The position numbers and the translations under genes were made by a program. DNA of 64,000 bases from Azolla caroliniana (lineage: Eukaryota; Polypodiophyta), in NCBI GenBank assembly GCA_043228905.1, contig JBHGNT010000009.1:21576001-21640000 (forward strand), written 5' to 3'. A model generated the notes under the pieces. The model saw only the letters and a program-made list of their open reading frames with translations, was not told the origin of the DNA and did no database searches. Below, in pieces: positions 39,951-50,330 of this stretch; the first letter of the stretch is position 1, and every line of letters begins with the position of its first letter.

Positions 39951-41989
39951 TAATGCAAAGAATGTTTGACTAACATAATATATGGATTCTATTTACAAGA
40001 AGGCGAAACCTACATACACAATCCATGTTTCCAAAAAGAAAAAACAAATTAAGATACCTAGGATATTTGAAGTTTCCGAGGCAATAAAGGATCAATTTTC
40101 CACTATGGACCTTCCAATCTATCAGAAAATAAAGAAGAAAGAGGATGGCTCACATTAGCTTACCCACATTAAATAAGCTCTAGTTTAGAACACTGAGATT
40201 TTGAGATACACTTTAGAGATCACAAAAACTTAAGATATAAATTAGAATTGAACCAATTAGAACTTAGTGATATTCCAAAGTGAACCAATAGCATGTAGTG
40301 AGTCGCTTTTTAGATGAAAGACAATAACTTTCTGTCTAAAAAGCTACAACTACAAATTTAGAGGTCTTGGTGTGTTAAGATAATCCAAATCATACTCTAA
40401 ATGATAAAACATTGGTGGAATCGCAAGTTTAAATGTTCTATAAGTGATTAGCACTCGATTTATCTAAACTTATCTCCCATCAAGTAAGTTATTTATCTAG
40501 ATGTTGTAATGTGATTAGCACTCAGTTGTAGATGTGATTATAATAAGCCTAAGTAAAACATTGATCACATTGAAACCTTCTAGACTAACATATGTACAAA
40601 CTTTATGAAAATGCCTAACCAAAAATATAGCAATTACAAAGTTGAGAAATGAACTCAATGTCAACAAGTTATTAAGGAGGTTAATTAATAACAATAGTCT
40701 AGATCATGATGACCAAGTAGAAACCAAGAGAGACGACGGTATTAATGTCACATAGAGGAATGTTAGGTTTCCATTGCTCAAGGCTTGAAGACACGATCTT
40801 AATGTTGCAAAGCATGTGCAACATTACTACACACAGAATTTTAATAAGGTGACCTTTATATAAAAAATGTCTAACATATGATGAGATTGTACTTCTAATT
40901 GTTTGTTCTAGCTATTAGCTGAATTGCTCCCATATTCTTCTCTACTTCAAATTCTTGGCAATCTCATAATAATCTCCATACACTCAATCAATTGCTTCCA
41001 TGCATCACTACTACAACTTGCACTAAGCATTCTCACCAATAAAACCTTATATTAGCAATTAATCTCCCTATATCACATTTGCCTTTCATTATGGTTTTTA
41101 TCCCTGAGTAGAATGCTTCAGAATAGTAATAATCAAGAGATGTACACTTCATTTGATTTTATCTAGATGAAGAGAATGTTAATGATCCTTTTTGTCCCCT
41201 TACTATAATATACTAAGGTAAGACGGTGTAAAAACTATTCAAAATGCTCTACTAGAATGATTCTTTTATCTTATGGGTGGATCTTGATGCAAATACAAGA
41301 ATATAATGAAGCTATTGACAAACATCCGTGCCTCAAATCTTTAATAGCACTACAAGCAAGATATTTCTACTAACTAAAAACAATTAGCTTAGTGAATACC
41401 GTGTATTTTGGTATCACCTTATTTGTCAAGATTATCCAAAATTATGCAGTCATATCAGCAAGGGCAAATCTGTGACCACTATTAATATTAAGCTAACTAT
41501 GACCCTAAATCTTGAGGCAAAATAGCTCTTACAAGATGAAACTGACTCGAGGATCAGAACACATAACACGCAACAAAAATAAACTAGCAGTAAGGAGATT
41601 AGACATTTTGTATAAGGACCTTCAGATAGAAAACAAATGCTAATAAGTTCTTAACTCTTTTCTGGGAGTAGTTTCACATAGAACAAAGGAAGCACATATC
41701 AGAGCTTCACTGGGAAACAAGTTTCATGTTTACATTGTGTAAGTACCACTTGCTTACCTTCCCATTTCAGAATAGAAATCCCATGCTAACATTGGGAATC
41801 CAACAATTTTCTCCTACCTCTAGAAACACAATGGCACATGTCCCTTAATTTTGTTTTAAAGATTGTATACCATATCTCATGGGTTCCCTGCTATCACTAA
41901 ATTTATAATCAAGATGAAGATTGAGGATACCTTCTTTGATTCAACGAGCGACAATTAACGCGCGCGAATCGTCGAGTGGTGAGAGCTGA
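39951..41989. other. Non-coding 5' part of the hAT element
   Basis: AT-rich and stop-rich on both strands. It lies between the transposase start and the right subterminal region, so it may contain promoter and a 5' UTR intron. No specific splice pair was assigned. Confidence 0.4.
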
Positions 41990-42230
41990 GTGACGAATGA
42001 TGGGCGACGAGTGACGAGCAGCAATTTCTGAGTGATGAGAGGCCACCGACAATCAACGAGGGAGAAGCAACGAGCTGTGGGCAGTGAGCAGTGAGCAGTG
42101 AATGAACAATGAATAACAAGCAGTTGTTAACGAACAACTAGGAAGTAGGAAGGAGGAACGACAACGAGCAATGAGGAGGGAGCAGTGAGCAACGAGGAGG
42201 GAGCAACGAGCAAGGAGGGAGTAGCAAGAA
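41990..42230. repeat. hAT subterminal GAGCAGTGAGCAACGAG repeats
   Basis: Irregular tandem words GAGTGACGAGCAG, GCAGTGAGCAGTGAG, GAGCAACGAGGAGG occur many times. They sit 280-500 bases inside the right terminus. Clustered subterminal motifs are typical transposase-binding regions in hAT elements such as Ac, but binding here is inferred. Confidence 0.6.
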
Positions 42231-42635
42231 ATTAGACGACGATAGAGAGGGAGAAAAACAAAAAGAGGGGGGAAAGTAAAACAAAAAAAGGGGGAAAACA
42301 TGAAAAATATATATAAAAACTTTTTTTTACCTTTATTTTTTACATAAACTATATAAATAGCTGGTTCAAAAAATATGAATCGGCTAGATTCCGGTTGGTA
42401 GGAAAACTTGGCTGGAATCAATTCCGGTTGTCCCCCACCTTCGCCGGCAAAAGTCCCAACCCAACCGGAACGCTAACACTGTTCCTGGGACTTTGCCCAA
42501 CACTGGTCTAGGCTACTACTAGGCTTCCGGTTTGCACTCGAATCCGGCTCTCCGATTTCTCTCCCCGATCCGGCTCTGGCTTATTCAGTCGATCCGGATC
42601 CGGTTGAGCTTGCTTGCTCAACACTCCCCCTCAAG

Positions 42636-42973
42636 CTACTGGTTTTCTTCTTGACACAAGGTGTTGAGAGCTACCACCAAATTCTCCCTGTTGTCCGACA
42701 ATGTACACTGTAGAAGAATGGCCTGCAAAACATCATCAAGGGGACACTTGGTTGCTGCAAGTTGGTTCACATACCCCATGAATGTGCTTACATGCTCAAC
42801 TATGCTCTCTCTGTCCCTGTATTTTAACCTCACAATCTTTCTCATCAAAGATGTTTTGTTGAGGGCATTCTTCCTCTCATACAGACTTGACAACTTTTGC
42901 CACATCTCGTAGGCATTTGTGTCATTAGCCACATGCTGTAGGACACTCACATCGACACACTGTCTAATGGGGG
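42636..42973 (-). pseudogene. Copia gag fragment joined directly to a polypurine tract
   Basis: The minus strand encodes a UBN2/Retrotran_gag-type stretch: NDTNAYEMWQKLSSLYE, TSLMRKIVRLKYRD, SIVEHVSTFMGYVNQLAA and LDDVLQAILLQCTL. It ends ...CQEENQ and stop, and 2 bases later the CTTGAGGGGGAG polypurine tract and LTR begin, so protease, integrase, RT and RNase H are absent. The 5' end of gag is cut at 42974 by another LTR in opposite orientation. Confidence 0.8.
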
Positions 42974-43272
42974 TGTTGAGCGGCAAGCTCAATTGGAGCC
43001 GGATCGGCTGAATAAGCCTGAACCAGTGAGCCGACGAGCACCCGATGAGCAAAAGAGCCGGTGAGTTGGGGAGCCAGTTAGCCGGATCCATCAGTAACCG
43101 GAAGCCTAGTAGTAGCTAGACTACTAGGGAGTTATTACTCTCGTAGTTAGTGTCAGACGCTCGAGTGAGCATTGAAGTACACCGTACTTCTGTCAGTCCG
43201 TATGGATTTGTATAAAAGTGTTCGTTGAACACATACTATGTACAGAGTGTTGACATAATTTTTAAAGTGTGA
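42974..43272 (+). repeat. Copia LTR (left copy, 3'-truncated)
   Basis: Starts TGTTGAGCGGCAAGCTC and matches 45947-46250 with roughly 5% differences plus a 16-base indel. Matching text ends near 43272 at 'aagtgtgat', where gag-type sequence of another element begins. It interrupts the gag at 42636-42973. Confidence 0.85.
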
Positions 43273-44968
43273 TAAAAGTCTTCGGCCAACTCGTCCTGTA
43301 TGGCGGTGAAGTCCTCGAAAGTCAACGTGTAACAATCATCTCCTTCCTTCCGCCGGTTTGCCACGTCTGCCCGTAGCAATTGGAGTTCCGCCGCATTTTT
43401 TGCCCACTTTGTCCACCATCTTACGGAGCTTTCGTCAATCAAGCGTTTTGTCTGATTCAGCCATGCCCGGAGGATGCACTGAATCTGGCCCGTTCCCAAT
43501 TGCGATTTGATCTCCGCTGCTTGCCATTCCTCCTTCAATTGCTTGATGATTTTGACGTTGTCTTCCGCCTGCTCCTTGTAATGCGTCAATTGCCTTTGAT
43601 ATGTGCTTTGTAATTTTTGCAATACCGTTGACGCTCTCTCCTTTTCTTCCTGTTGCTGCCTCTGGAGCTCCATCCGGACCTTCTCCGCCTCATCCAACTG
43701 TCTTGTATTTTCCGCTCGTTCATCGGCAAGCGCCGTCGCCGCCTGATCAACTTCCTGTTGGAGCTCGGCCACCCGTTCCTTATGCTCTGTTTCCAGCCGT
43801 TTGTAGTCCCGGTGCAGGTGCTCAAAATCATCTGTCTTTTGTTTGAGTCGTGCGTTGATTTGTCGACAGGCCCGGTCCTCGCGGTCCTTCTGCTGACGGA
43901 GCTCTTCCTTTAGCCGTTCAATTTCCGTTTCCGCCGTCTTCCGCAGCTTGGCCTTTTCCTACAACACTTTGTCTTTTTCCTCCCTTAGCCGGTCGTACGC
44001 TTGATGGCCTTTCCGGAGGCTCTCCTCTGCCCGACGGAGGTTCTTAGTAGTCTTCTTTAATTCTGCTTCGGCCGCTGTCTTCAATTCCCGTTCCCGGCTC
44101 CTTAGCGCTTCTTGTGCGGCAAGTTAATTACTGTGAAAACCGTGCGTAGGGGTTCCCGGATCGCATTTAGGAATATAGTCCGTAATTCCTCCTCCGGGGG
44201 TGCGCGGGCAAGCTGACTATGCATCCGTTGAAACCGGATGACAAACTAGGGAATGCTCTCCCCTGCCTCCTGTCGGATGGTATAAAATAAGCCCACCATT
44301 ACTGTCTGGTCCACCTCCTTTTGGAAAAAAGGCAAGAATTTAGCTTTTAAATCTGCGAAGGTGGTGATGGTAGACAGGTCCTGCGTTTGGCGCCATCTCG
44401 CTGCCGGTCCCTCCAATGTGACGCCAAATTCTGCTATCTTAGAGCGTTCCTCTTCTTCCGGGGTCAATCGCTGGGACACATGGTTTGCTTCCCATGTCTG
44501 TTCAAAGGCGTGAACATGAGCTTCCGCGTCCGGATCATCTCTATACTTGGAGTACTCGAACGACATGTCGTCATCCGGTATCAGTGCACGGGCTGGCGGT
44601 GTTGGTGGTCGTTCCTGGTTTTTCTCCGGCGTCGGTGGTCTTTCCTCTTCTTTTGGTGACAGAGGCCTCTCCTCCTCGACTTCCGGTATCGGAGGTCGCT
44701 CTTCCTCTGTTGGTTCCGAAGGTTCCAGCCTTAGCACTTCCGGTTCTGGTGTCGGTACGGTGTCCAATCCTTCGTCCTCCGGTCCGCCCAGGGTTTCGTT
44801 GCTGCTACGGTAGTTCGTGTGCACGTTGTATTCCCCTTCGGAATCTGATTCATACGCTAAAAAGGCTTCTCCTTCGCCTTCTCCGCTTGCCAACGCTTGG
44901 AGAAGCGATTCGGTTTCCCGGAGGCTGCTTAGGCTGCTGCCGTCGTCCGTGTGCGTTGATCTAGTCAT
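43239..44968 (-). pseudogene. Gypsy-like gag with long coiled-coil tail (gag-only element)
   Basis: From the likely start at 44968 (MTRSTHTDDGSS) the minus strand encodes an acidic, proline-rich N-terminal region with repeated EERPP(I/T)PE units. A Retrotrans_gag domain follows (FEQTWEANHV, WRQTQDLSTITTFADLKAKF, FFQKEVDQTVMVGLFYTIRQ). Then comes about 250 residues of heptad-rich coiled coil (LQQEVDQAATALADERAENT, LQKLQSTYQRQLTHYKEQAE). In-frame stops occur near 44244, 44128 and 43962. No protease, integrase or RT follows. This resembles the gag-only TR-GAG class of plant retrotransposons, but the coiled-coil extension is long. The last residues, from about 43272 down, read into the adjacent copia LTR and belong to the junction. 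Confidence 0.7.
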
Positions 44969-45000
44969 CCATTCGTGCCGTCGTTGGCTGCAAAAACAGG

Positions 45001-45014
45001 GATCGTGGTCGCCA
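45001..45014 (-). promoter_or_regulatory. Candidate primer-binding site of the gag-only element
   Basis: Minus strand TGGCGACCACGATC lies 5 bases inside the LTR end. A TGG start is the expected complement of a tRNA CCA end. The tRNA was not identified. Confidence 0.4.
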
Positions 45015-45019
45015 AAAAC

Positions 45020-45427
45020 TGTGTTAACTCTTAGGGCCGGACAATGGCCTAACACAGGGTGTCTACGGAAGACACTTCACCAAAGGGGTGTTACGGCAAG
45101 AGGATTATGCTTCAACGATTAATCCGCCTTAATTAGGTTACTTAGCAAGATCGTCCTTAATGATCACACGCGTAAGATATAACAATGAATGTAGAACGAC
45201 AATTAACACAGAGAGATAAAACATTAAGCTTTATTAATTAACCGCTCCTCATTACATTGTATCCGGGCCTTTAAATAGGTTTCCGGTCTGTAGTACAAAA
45301 CGGTGCCATCCGCACCTGTTCAGGATCGGTCCGGATCCGGAACGGCATACCGATTCCGGTCCGTCCGTCCACACTCATAGCTTACTTACAACCATTCCTA
45401 ATAATTAATTAACTCCTCCGTTTCACA
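45020..45427 (-). repeat. 5' LTR of the gag-only element
   Basis: On the minus strand it starts TGTGAAACGG at 45427 and ends TTAACACA at 45020, TG...CA. It is followed by the candidate primer site and gag. The partner LTR is missing because the element is cut at about 43272. Confidence 0.6.
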
Positions 45428-45439
45428 CTCTGGACTCCT

Positions 45440-45903
45440 TTGCCGATTGGTAACATTCAGCTATAGATACACACCGGAGCAAAATGGTGTGGCCGAAAGG
45501 AAGAACCGGTCGCTTGTCGACGCGGCAAGGGCAATGCTGGAAGAGAGGAGCATGCCCCATTTCTACTAGGCGGAGGTGGTCCAAACGGCCTCTACATCCA
45601 AAACCGGATCGATGACAAGGTGTCCGCGCATGAGCTGTATTTCGGGCGCAAGCCGAATTTGAGACACCTTCGGATTTTCGGCAGCATAGCATATGTGCAT
45701 GTGCTGGATGAGAAGCGGAGGAAGCTGGATGCAAAATCGGAGAAGTGCATCCTCGTCGGCTACTTACATGAGCAAAAGGGGTATAAATGTTATAACCCCC
45801 AGACGAAGCAAGTCCGAGTTAGCTGCGATGTTGAGTTTGATGAGACAACATCATGGTATGCCTTACCAGCTCGCTTTACCTACTCGCCTTATTACATTTG
45901 ACT
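45440..45903 (+). pseudogene. Copia integrase C-terminal fragment
   Basis: The plus strand encodes RYTPEQNGVAERKNRSLVDA and AMLEERSMPHFY, then a stop and frameshift, then SAHELYFGRKPNLRHLRIFG, KCILVGYLHEQKGYKCYNPQ and VSCDVEFDET. These are standard blocks of the copia integrase end. The frame stops at 45901 and a polypurine tract follows at 45933-45946, so RT and RNase H are missing. Confidence 0.85.
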
Positions 45904-45946
45904 AATTTATATTTTTGGCCCATGGACAATAGAGCTTGAGGGGGAG

Positions 45947-46314
45947 TGTTGAGCGGCAAGCTCAATTGGAGCCAGATCGGCTGAATAAGCCTGAGCCGGT
46001 GAGCGAGACGGATCGGTGAGCCGGCGAGCACCCGGTGAGCAAAAGAGCCGATGAGTTGGGGAGCCGGTTAGCCGGATCCATCAGTAACCAGAAGCATAGT
46101 AGCAGCTAGACTACTAGGGAGTTATTACTCTCGTAGTTAGTGTCAGACGCTCGAGTGAGCATTGAAGTACACCGTACTTCTGTCAGTCTGTATGGACTTG
46201 TATAAAAGTGTTCGTTGAACACATACTATGTACATAGTGTTGACATAATTTTTAATGTGTGATTCTTGTTTTGCTCTCTCTCTCTCTCTCCCCAGGAGGG
46301 ACATATTCCTAACA
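45947..46314 (+). repeat. Copia LTR (right copy)
   Basis: Follows GCTTGAGGGGGAG. Starts TGTTGAGCGGCAAG and ends CCTAACA at 46314, just before the 5-bp target duplication of the next gypsy element. It pairs with 42974-43272. Confidence 0.8.
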
Positions 46315-46316
46315 TC

Positions 46317-46772
46317 TGTCGAGAATCATGGGTAGGAGATAGAGTGAGAGTGAGAGCAATAGCGAAAGAGAGAGGGTGTGTGTGTACGTGAGAGAGAGAG
46401 TGTGTGAGAGAGATAAGACTTGGAATAGAAATGAGATTATATTATGATGAAACAAGATTACAATGAGTAGGCTAAGGGCTAAAGACTGGTGTTGAACCGA
46501 ATGAGTTGAAATGAATGTATGGACACTTATTTATAGATCCTTATGGAGTATTCTAGAATGTTCTAGAATATTTTAGATTTTTATGATAAGAAATATAATC
46601 ATGAAATATTAAAGGATGTTCTAGAATATTCTAATATCTCGTGATAACTAAAAATATAATTATTATAATCACACAACATATATGTTATTACAATGGTTAA
46701 GGGTTCAACAACACATAGACCAAGAAGTCGTGGGTTTGATTCTTGATAAGCCAAAATGTTGTCTTCATGACA
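46317..46772 (-). repeat. 3' LTR of the full gypsy element
   Basis: 456 bp, TGTCGAG...ATGACA in plus orientation. It carries the same TATTTATA and TTGAACCGAA features as the 5' LTR, and lacks a roughly 20-bp TTCTAGAATA-type duplication present there. Confidence 0.9.
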
Positions 46773-46820
46773 TTATCCCCCTTTTTTATGACGAGTTCCA
46801 CAAGTCGGAAGACAAGAGTT

Positions 46821-48332
46821 TCAACTTGGTTTATGGGGATATTTTTCATGAAATGCAACAACCATGTTGGAGGCATTAGCAAGATGCTCGGCAGGCTCCC
46901 CTATTCGATCATTAGGTGTATAACCTAACCAATCAACCAAATAATATAGTTTGTTGCGAATGATTTTGGAGTCGAGAATGGCAACAACCTCATATTTAGA
47001 GCCATTGGAAACTTCGATTGAAGGTGGGAGAGGTGTAAGACGACCCGGAATAGAGCATGTTTTGTAGGGCTCCAAAAGTGAAACATGGAAGATTGGGTGA
47101 AGACGCATATGAGGAGGGTGATCAAGATGAAATGTCACATCACTGATCTTACTAGAGATCACATATAGGCTGAAAAGTTGATAATCCAATTTGTAGCAAG
47201 TTCGGGTGGTTTTAATGCTACCTTGTAAGAGCCATACACGATCTCCTACTTGAAACGTAGTCGATGAATTACGCCGATGACGATCAACAATCTTCTTTTG
47301 AGTGTTTTGGGCATCACATAAATGATGCAAAAGTATATCCTGATTCCTGAACTTCTTGGAGTCGAGTGATTTGATCTTCAGCAGCCGGGTTTTTCGGGAG
47401 TTCGGGATGTTCAAGCATCGTCCAACAAGGATGGTACCCAATGTTACCAAAAAATGGGGAATATCCAGTAGAAGAATGTTCAGAGTTGTTGTAAGCAAAT
47501 TCCGCCAAATGTAATAAATCCACCCAATCATCTTGTTGATAGTTGACAAAACAATGTAGATATTGTTCGACTGTTTGGTTGGTGCGCTCACTCTGCACAT
47601 TAGTCTCTGGATGGTAGCCGGAAGAGAGTTTACAAGAAGTATGTAAGAGTTTGAACATGTGTTACCAAAATTTCAAGATGAATTGGGGACCCCGATCACT
47701 GATAATATCATCCGGAAGACTGATGGTGAAACACTTCCCGCATGAGTAAATTGGTTGTCTCTTTACAAGTAATGGTCTTCGTGCATGGAAGGAAACGCGC
47801 CATCTTCGTAAAATGATCGACTACCGTGAGAATAGAATCAAATCCCTTGGAAGGTGGAAGATCCGTAATAAACCAAGGAAATAGATTTCCATGGGCTCTC
47901 AGGAATAGGCATTGGTTGTAATAGGCCATATGGATGATGTCGAGACTTTTTTGGTTGGCAACATGTATCACAACTACGAACATAATCCGTAACAAAATGG
48001 CAAAGCCGTGGCCACCAATATCGGCGAGAAATCAACTCAAAACTCTTGTGGATGCCGAAATGTCCAACCATTGGCGTGTCATGACATTGTTGCACGACTT
48101 TGAGTCGAGAAGGACTGCTAGGCAGATACAAGAGAGTTTGTCAAAAAAGTAAACCATCATGCCAACTGAACTGGGTGTAGTCTAGACGAGGATTTTGAGA
48201 TTGGGAGCCAGAAGCACGATCTGGGATAATATGACTCAAAACCTCTTGGGTGAATGCATTGGTCGCAATCTGCTCCCAAATGGAATCAAGAAGCCTTGAA
48301 TCTCCCGGTGTGTTGATAGTATGTATTGCCAT
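46821..48332 (-). pseudogene. Gypsy integrase and chromodomain region
   Basis: In minus-strand order: zinc-binding domain (48131-47900; HFGIHKSFELISRRYW, CDTCC), core (VDHFTKMARF; a frameshift near 47725 disturbs the SDRG region), [20 protein letters not shown], a GDRVWLLQGSIK block, then FHVSLLEPYK and a chromodomain with SKYEVVAILDSKI and YLVDWLGYTPNDRIGEP. The Trp usual before EP is Gly here, while the truncated relative at 35505 keeps Trp. Frame changes occur near 47700, 47330 and 47150, so it is not functional as read. Confidence 0.85.
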
Positions 48333-48491
48333 TACTCATAGACGATCAGGACCTAAGAGGATTTGCTTTTGACTTTCAAATGCGACCTCTCCTGGTTGAA
48401 GTTCCATATACGAACGTCGAGATAAACCATCTACTTTTCCTTGTTGCATCCCAGGGCGATATAGAATTACAAAATCAAAACGAGTTAAGAA

Positions 48492-49635
48492 CTACACCCA
48501 ATGAGCTTGTCGACGATGCAAGACTCGAGCACTTTGGAAGTATGTTAAATTTTTGTGATCATTGTAGACAATAATATGTTGAGAAGAACCCTCCAAAAAA
48601 TGACGCCATTGTTGAAAAGAATCCACAATGGCAAGAAGCTCTTTGTCGTGAATGTCATAGTTCATTTCTACGGCTTCACATTTTCGTGAGTGAATAGCCA
48701 TTGCGCCATCTTCGCCAATCTAGGATAGTACGCTTCCGAGTGCGAAATCAGATGCATTAGCTTCAAGTATAAAGTGCCTCATTGGATCGACATGCATTAA
48801 AATTGGTGCAGATGTAAACGCTTGCTTTAAACCCTCAAATGCAAAGTTCGCATCTATACCCCATACAAATGGTTGATTCTTGCGCGTTAGTTGAGTGAGG
48901 GGCAATACAATCTTTGAATAATCTTTGATGAACTTGCGATAAAAGTTTGCGAACCCCAAAAAACATTGTACATCTCGCACAGACTGTGGTGTTTGCCAAT
49001 CCAAAATTGTTTGAACCTTTGATGGATCCATATAGATGCCATTTGAAGAGACTATGTACCCCAAAAATTCCACTTGACATTGGTCGAAACTAAACTTCTC
49101 CAATTTTGCATAGAGACCATACTCTCGTAACCGTTGCAAAACTTGGCAAACGTGTATCTCATGCTCCTCTTGAGTTTTTGAGTAGATCAAGATATCATCC
49201 AGGTAAACTATGATGAAGATATCGAGGAAGTCTCGAAAAATGTCATTCGCCATATGTTGGAAAACTGTTGGTGCATTTGTGAGACCAAATGGCATCACTG
49301 TATACTCAAAATGACCATAGCGAGTGCGGAACGCGGTCTTCCATTCATCCCCAGGACGAATTCGAACAAGGTTGTAGGCATTCTAGAAGGCTTGAGATCA
49401 ATGGTAGAGCATATCGGTTTCTAATAGTCCCTTTATTCAAGCCCCGATAATTCACGACCTTACGAAGCGTACCATCTTTCTTCTTAACGAAAAAGATGGG
49501 TGCACTAGCAAGAGATCTTGAATGTTGGATAAAACCATTTGCTAGGTTCTCATCAATATATTCTCGAAGAACCTCTAACTTCGTGGGTGAAAGGTTATAA
49601 ATTGGCCCCCATGGAAGCTCTTTTCTTGGCTGCAA
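48492..49635 (-). pseudogene. Gypsy reverse transcriptase and RNase H region
   Basis: The RT begins with KELPWGPIYNLSPTKLEVLR and FFVKKKDGTLRKVVNYRGLN. A frameshift near 49345-49385 removes the middle block, then MMPFGLTNAPTVFQHM and the catalytic VYLDDILIYS follow, with LGFANFYRKFIKDYS at the end. RNase H (ILEANASDFALGSVLS, then NYDIHDKELLAIVDSF and RVLHRRQAHWV) is separated by a stop at 48720. The first Asp of RNase H reads Asn (EANAS for the usual DAS). Confidence 0.85.
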
Positions 49636-49755
49636 ATCAATCGGGCAATCATATGGTCAATGCTCTGGTAATCTATTAGCCTTCACCTTATCGAACACAT
49701 CGGAGAATTCTATGTACTTCTTTGGTAATTGGACCCCCAATTCTTGTGAGCTAGA

Positions 49756-50319
49756 TTAGGGAGTTGCTAAAACCGCAAACACCATCATGTCTTCCTTCCT
49801 TCCATCATCTCGTAACTGATGTATAGAGATTGTTGAAATCGTGTGGGATCCTAGATCCTTTGTTGGAGTTTCAAGAGACTCGGATTGTATTGTGACCTCT
49901 TCAATAGTTCTTTTTCTCCAATCAATAGTTGGGTTATGTAACTCAAACCAAGGAATACCAAGAACTAGAGAGTGCTCTGGACTACTAATGATGTTGAATG
50001 AGATGATACTAGCCAAATTACCTAGGACTACACGAATTGGTTCAGACTCTTCGACTATATCACCTGATGCTATAGGGAGATCATCGATGAATCCTACAAC
50101 TACTGGGTTCGGGAGCTTGTTCAAGATGATGTTTTGGGTCAATGCAAACTCGCGATCCATGAAACAAGAATTGGCTCCAGAATCTAGGAGGGCAGAGGGT
50201 AGGACTCGATGACCTGTAGATGTGTTAAGCTCGACTTGTGCAGAAAAAACTCTACTAACTTGATTTGATGAAATGGAACTACAACTAGGTACTGACTCTA
50301 CATATCTAGGATGGTCCAA
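49756..50319 (-). pseudogene. Gypsy aspartic protease
   Basis: The frame holds LPSALLDSGANSCFMD, with the catalytic DSG, and later SLVLGIPWFELHNPTIDW, the conserved LG-aliphatic-PW segment of retroelement proteases. It is open over 187 codons. It joins gag through a frameshifted region at 50330-50590. Confidence 0.85.
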
Positions 50320-50330
50320 CCAAATGGCTC

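Larger units (their letters stand above)
37367..42505. mobile_element. Complete 5.1-kb hAT DNA transposon
   Basis: The ends are CAATGTTGGGCAAAG (37367) and the reverse complement of CAGTGTTGGGCAAAG (to 42505), giving 15-bp terminal inverted repeats with one mismatch. They are flanked by a perfect 8-bp duplication GTCTAGGC (37359-37366 and 42506-42513), the hAT hallmark. The insertion site is inside a copia LTR, and related LTRs at 42974 and 45947 represent the empty site. Subterminal ACCGGAA motifs occur near both ends (about 37394 and 37455 on the left; about 42390-42465 on the right). It encodes one transposase on the minus strand. The 2.5 kb upstream of the transposase holds AT-rich sequence and a repeat block at 41990-42230. 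Confidence 0.9.
37078..42623 (-). repeat. 3' LTR of a copia element, split by a hAT transposon
   Basis: The LTR consists of 37078-37366 and 42506-42623. It starts TGTTGAGC after a GCTTGAGGGGGAG polypurine tract at 42624-42637 (minus strand) and ends TTCTGCA at 37078. It shares CCTAGTAGTAG, the GAAGTAC...GTACTTCTGTCAGTCC block and the TTTTGCTCTCTC block with the LTRs at 42974 and 45947. Removing the hAT element and one 8-bp duplication restores the order seen in those copies. The 5 bases GAACG at 37073-37077 may be its target duplication. Confidence 0.8.

Noticed and set aside
42053-42421. 122-codon frame with LLVAHCSLLIAR-type repeats
   Set aside because: It is the subterminal GAGCAGTGAGCAACGAG repeat of the hAT element read in reverse.
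43601-44964. Plus-strand frames over the gag/coiled-coil region
   Set aside because: Low-complexity antisense of the EERPPTPE and heptad repeats. The minus strand shows the recognisable gag domain.
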